Made by a program: the position numbers and the translations under genes. Source: Acidimicrobiales bacterium (lineage in GTDB: Bacteria; Actinomycetota; Acidimicrobiia; Acidimicrobiales; RAAP-2). Taken from it: a stretch of DNA of 5,600 nucleotides. The notes under the pieces are model-generated. The model was not told where the DNA came from. It searched no databases and saw only the letters and a program-made list of their open reading frames with translations. Shown piece after piece: positions 5,599-5,600 of the stretch (position 1 is its first letter; the number at the start of each line of letters is the position of its first letter). The stretch is taken from assembly GCA_030044045.1 (NCBI GenBank), contig JASHWO010000272.1, forward strand, positions 1 through 5,600, written 5' to 3'.

Positions 5599-5600
5599 CT

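Overview
This window comes from a very GC-rich bacterium, and the gene content points to an actinobacterium (Actinomycetota). Coding regions show the usual strong G/C bias at third codon positions. Three of the five complete or near-complete genes start with GTG. The first two genes match a conserved actinobacterial gene order. I cannot name a genus from this sequence; an acidimicrobial-type lineage is possible but unproven.

Plus strand, 1-1425: a probable tail of an upstream gene ends at 75-77, overlapping the next start as ATGA. It is followed by a coiled-coil/C4 zinc-ribbon protein (DUF164 type, 74-826) and, 14 bases later, a histidine-phosphatase (phosphoglycerate-mutase/CobC-like) protein (841-1425). 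This resembles the mycobacterial block Nif3-like / zinc-ribbon protein / RNase H-CobC fusion (Rv2230c-Rv2229c-Rv2228c), but here the phosphatase has no RNase H part.

Minus strand, 3832-1409: one long gene encodes an 807-residue protein that I read as a multi-domain DNA-binding protein. It has two diverged copies of a module of about 145 residues, each ending in a helix-hairpin-helix segment like the RNA polymerase alpha C-terminal domain. A Gly/Arg/Asp-rich low-complexity linker separates the copies. A sigma-70 region-4-like helix-turn-helix follows, and then several winged-helix-like units run to the C-terminus. No sigma region 2 is visible. This is the most unusual item in the window. Its last 17 bases overlap the end of the phosphatase gene tail-to-tail.

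Spacer 3833-3990: short non-coding region with an AT-rich imperfect dyad (likely promoter/operator zone for the 807-residue gene) and two abutting imperfect copies of a 33/34-bp sequence.

Minus strand, 5598-3991: a TetR-type regulator followed 18 bases later by a subfamily-I haloalkane-dehalogenase-like hydrolase with the catalytic Asp-Trp, acid Asp, His and Glu signature intact. They look like a two-gene transcription unit whose promoter lies beyond the right edge. No tRNA, rRNA, CRISPR array or insertion sequence was seen, and no gene-free stretch exceeds 300 bases.
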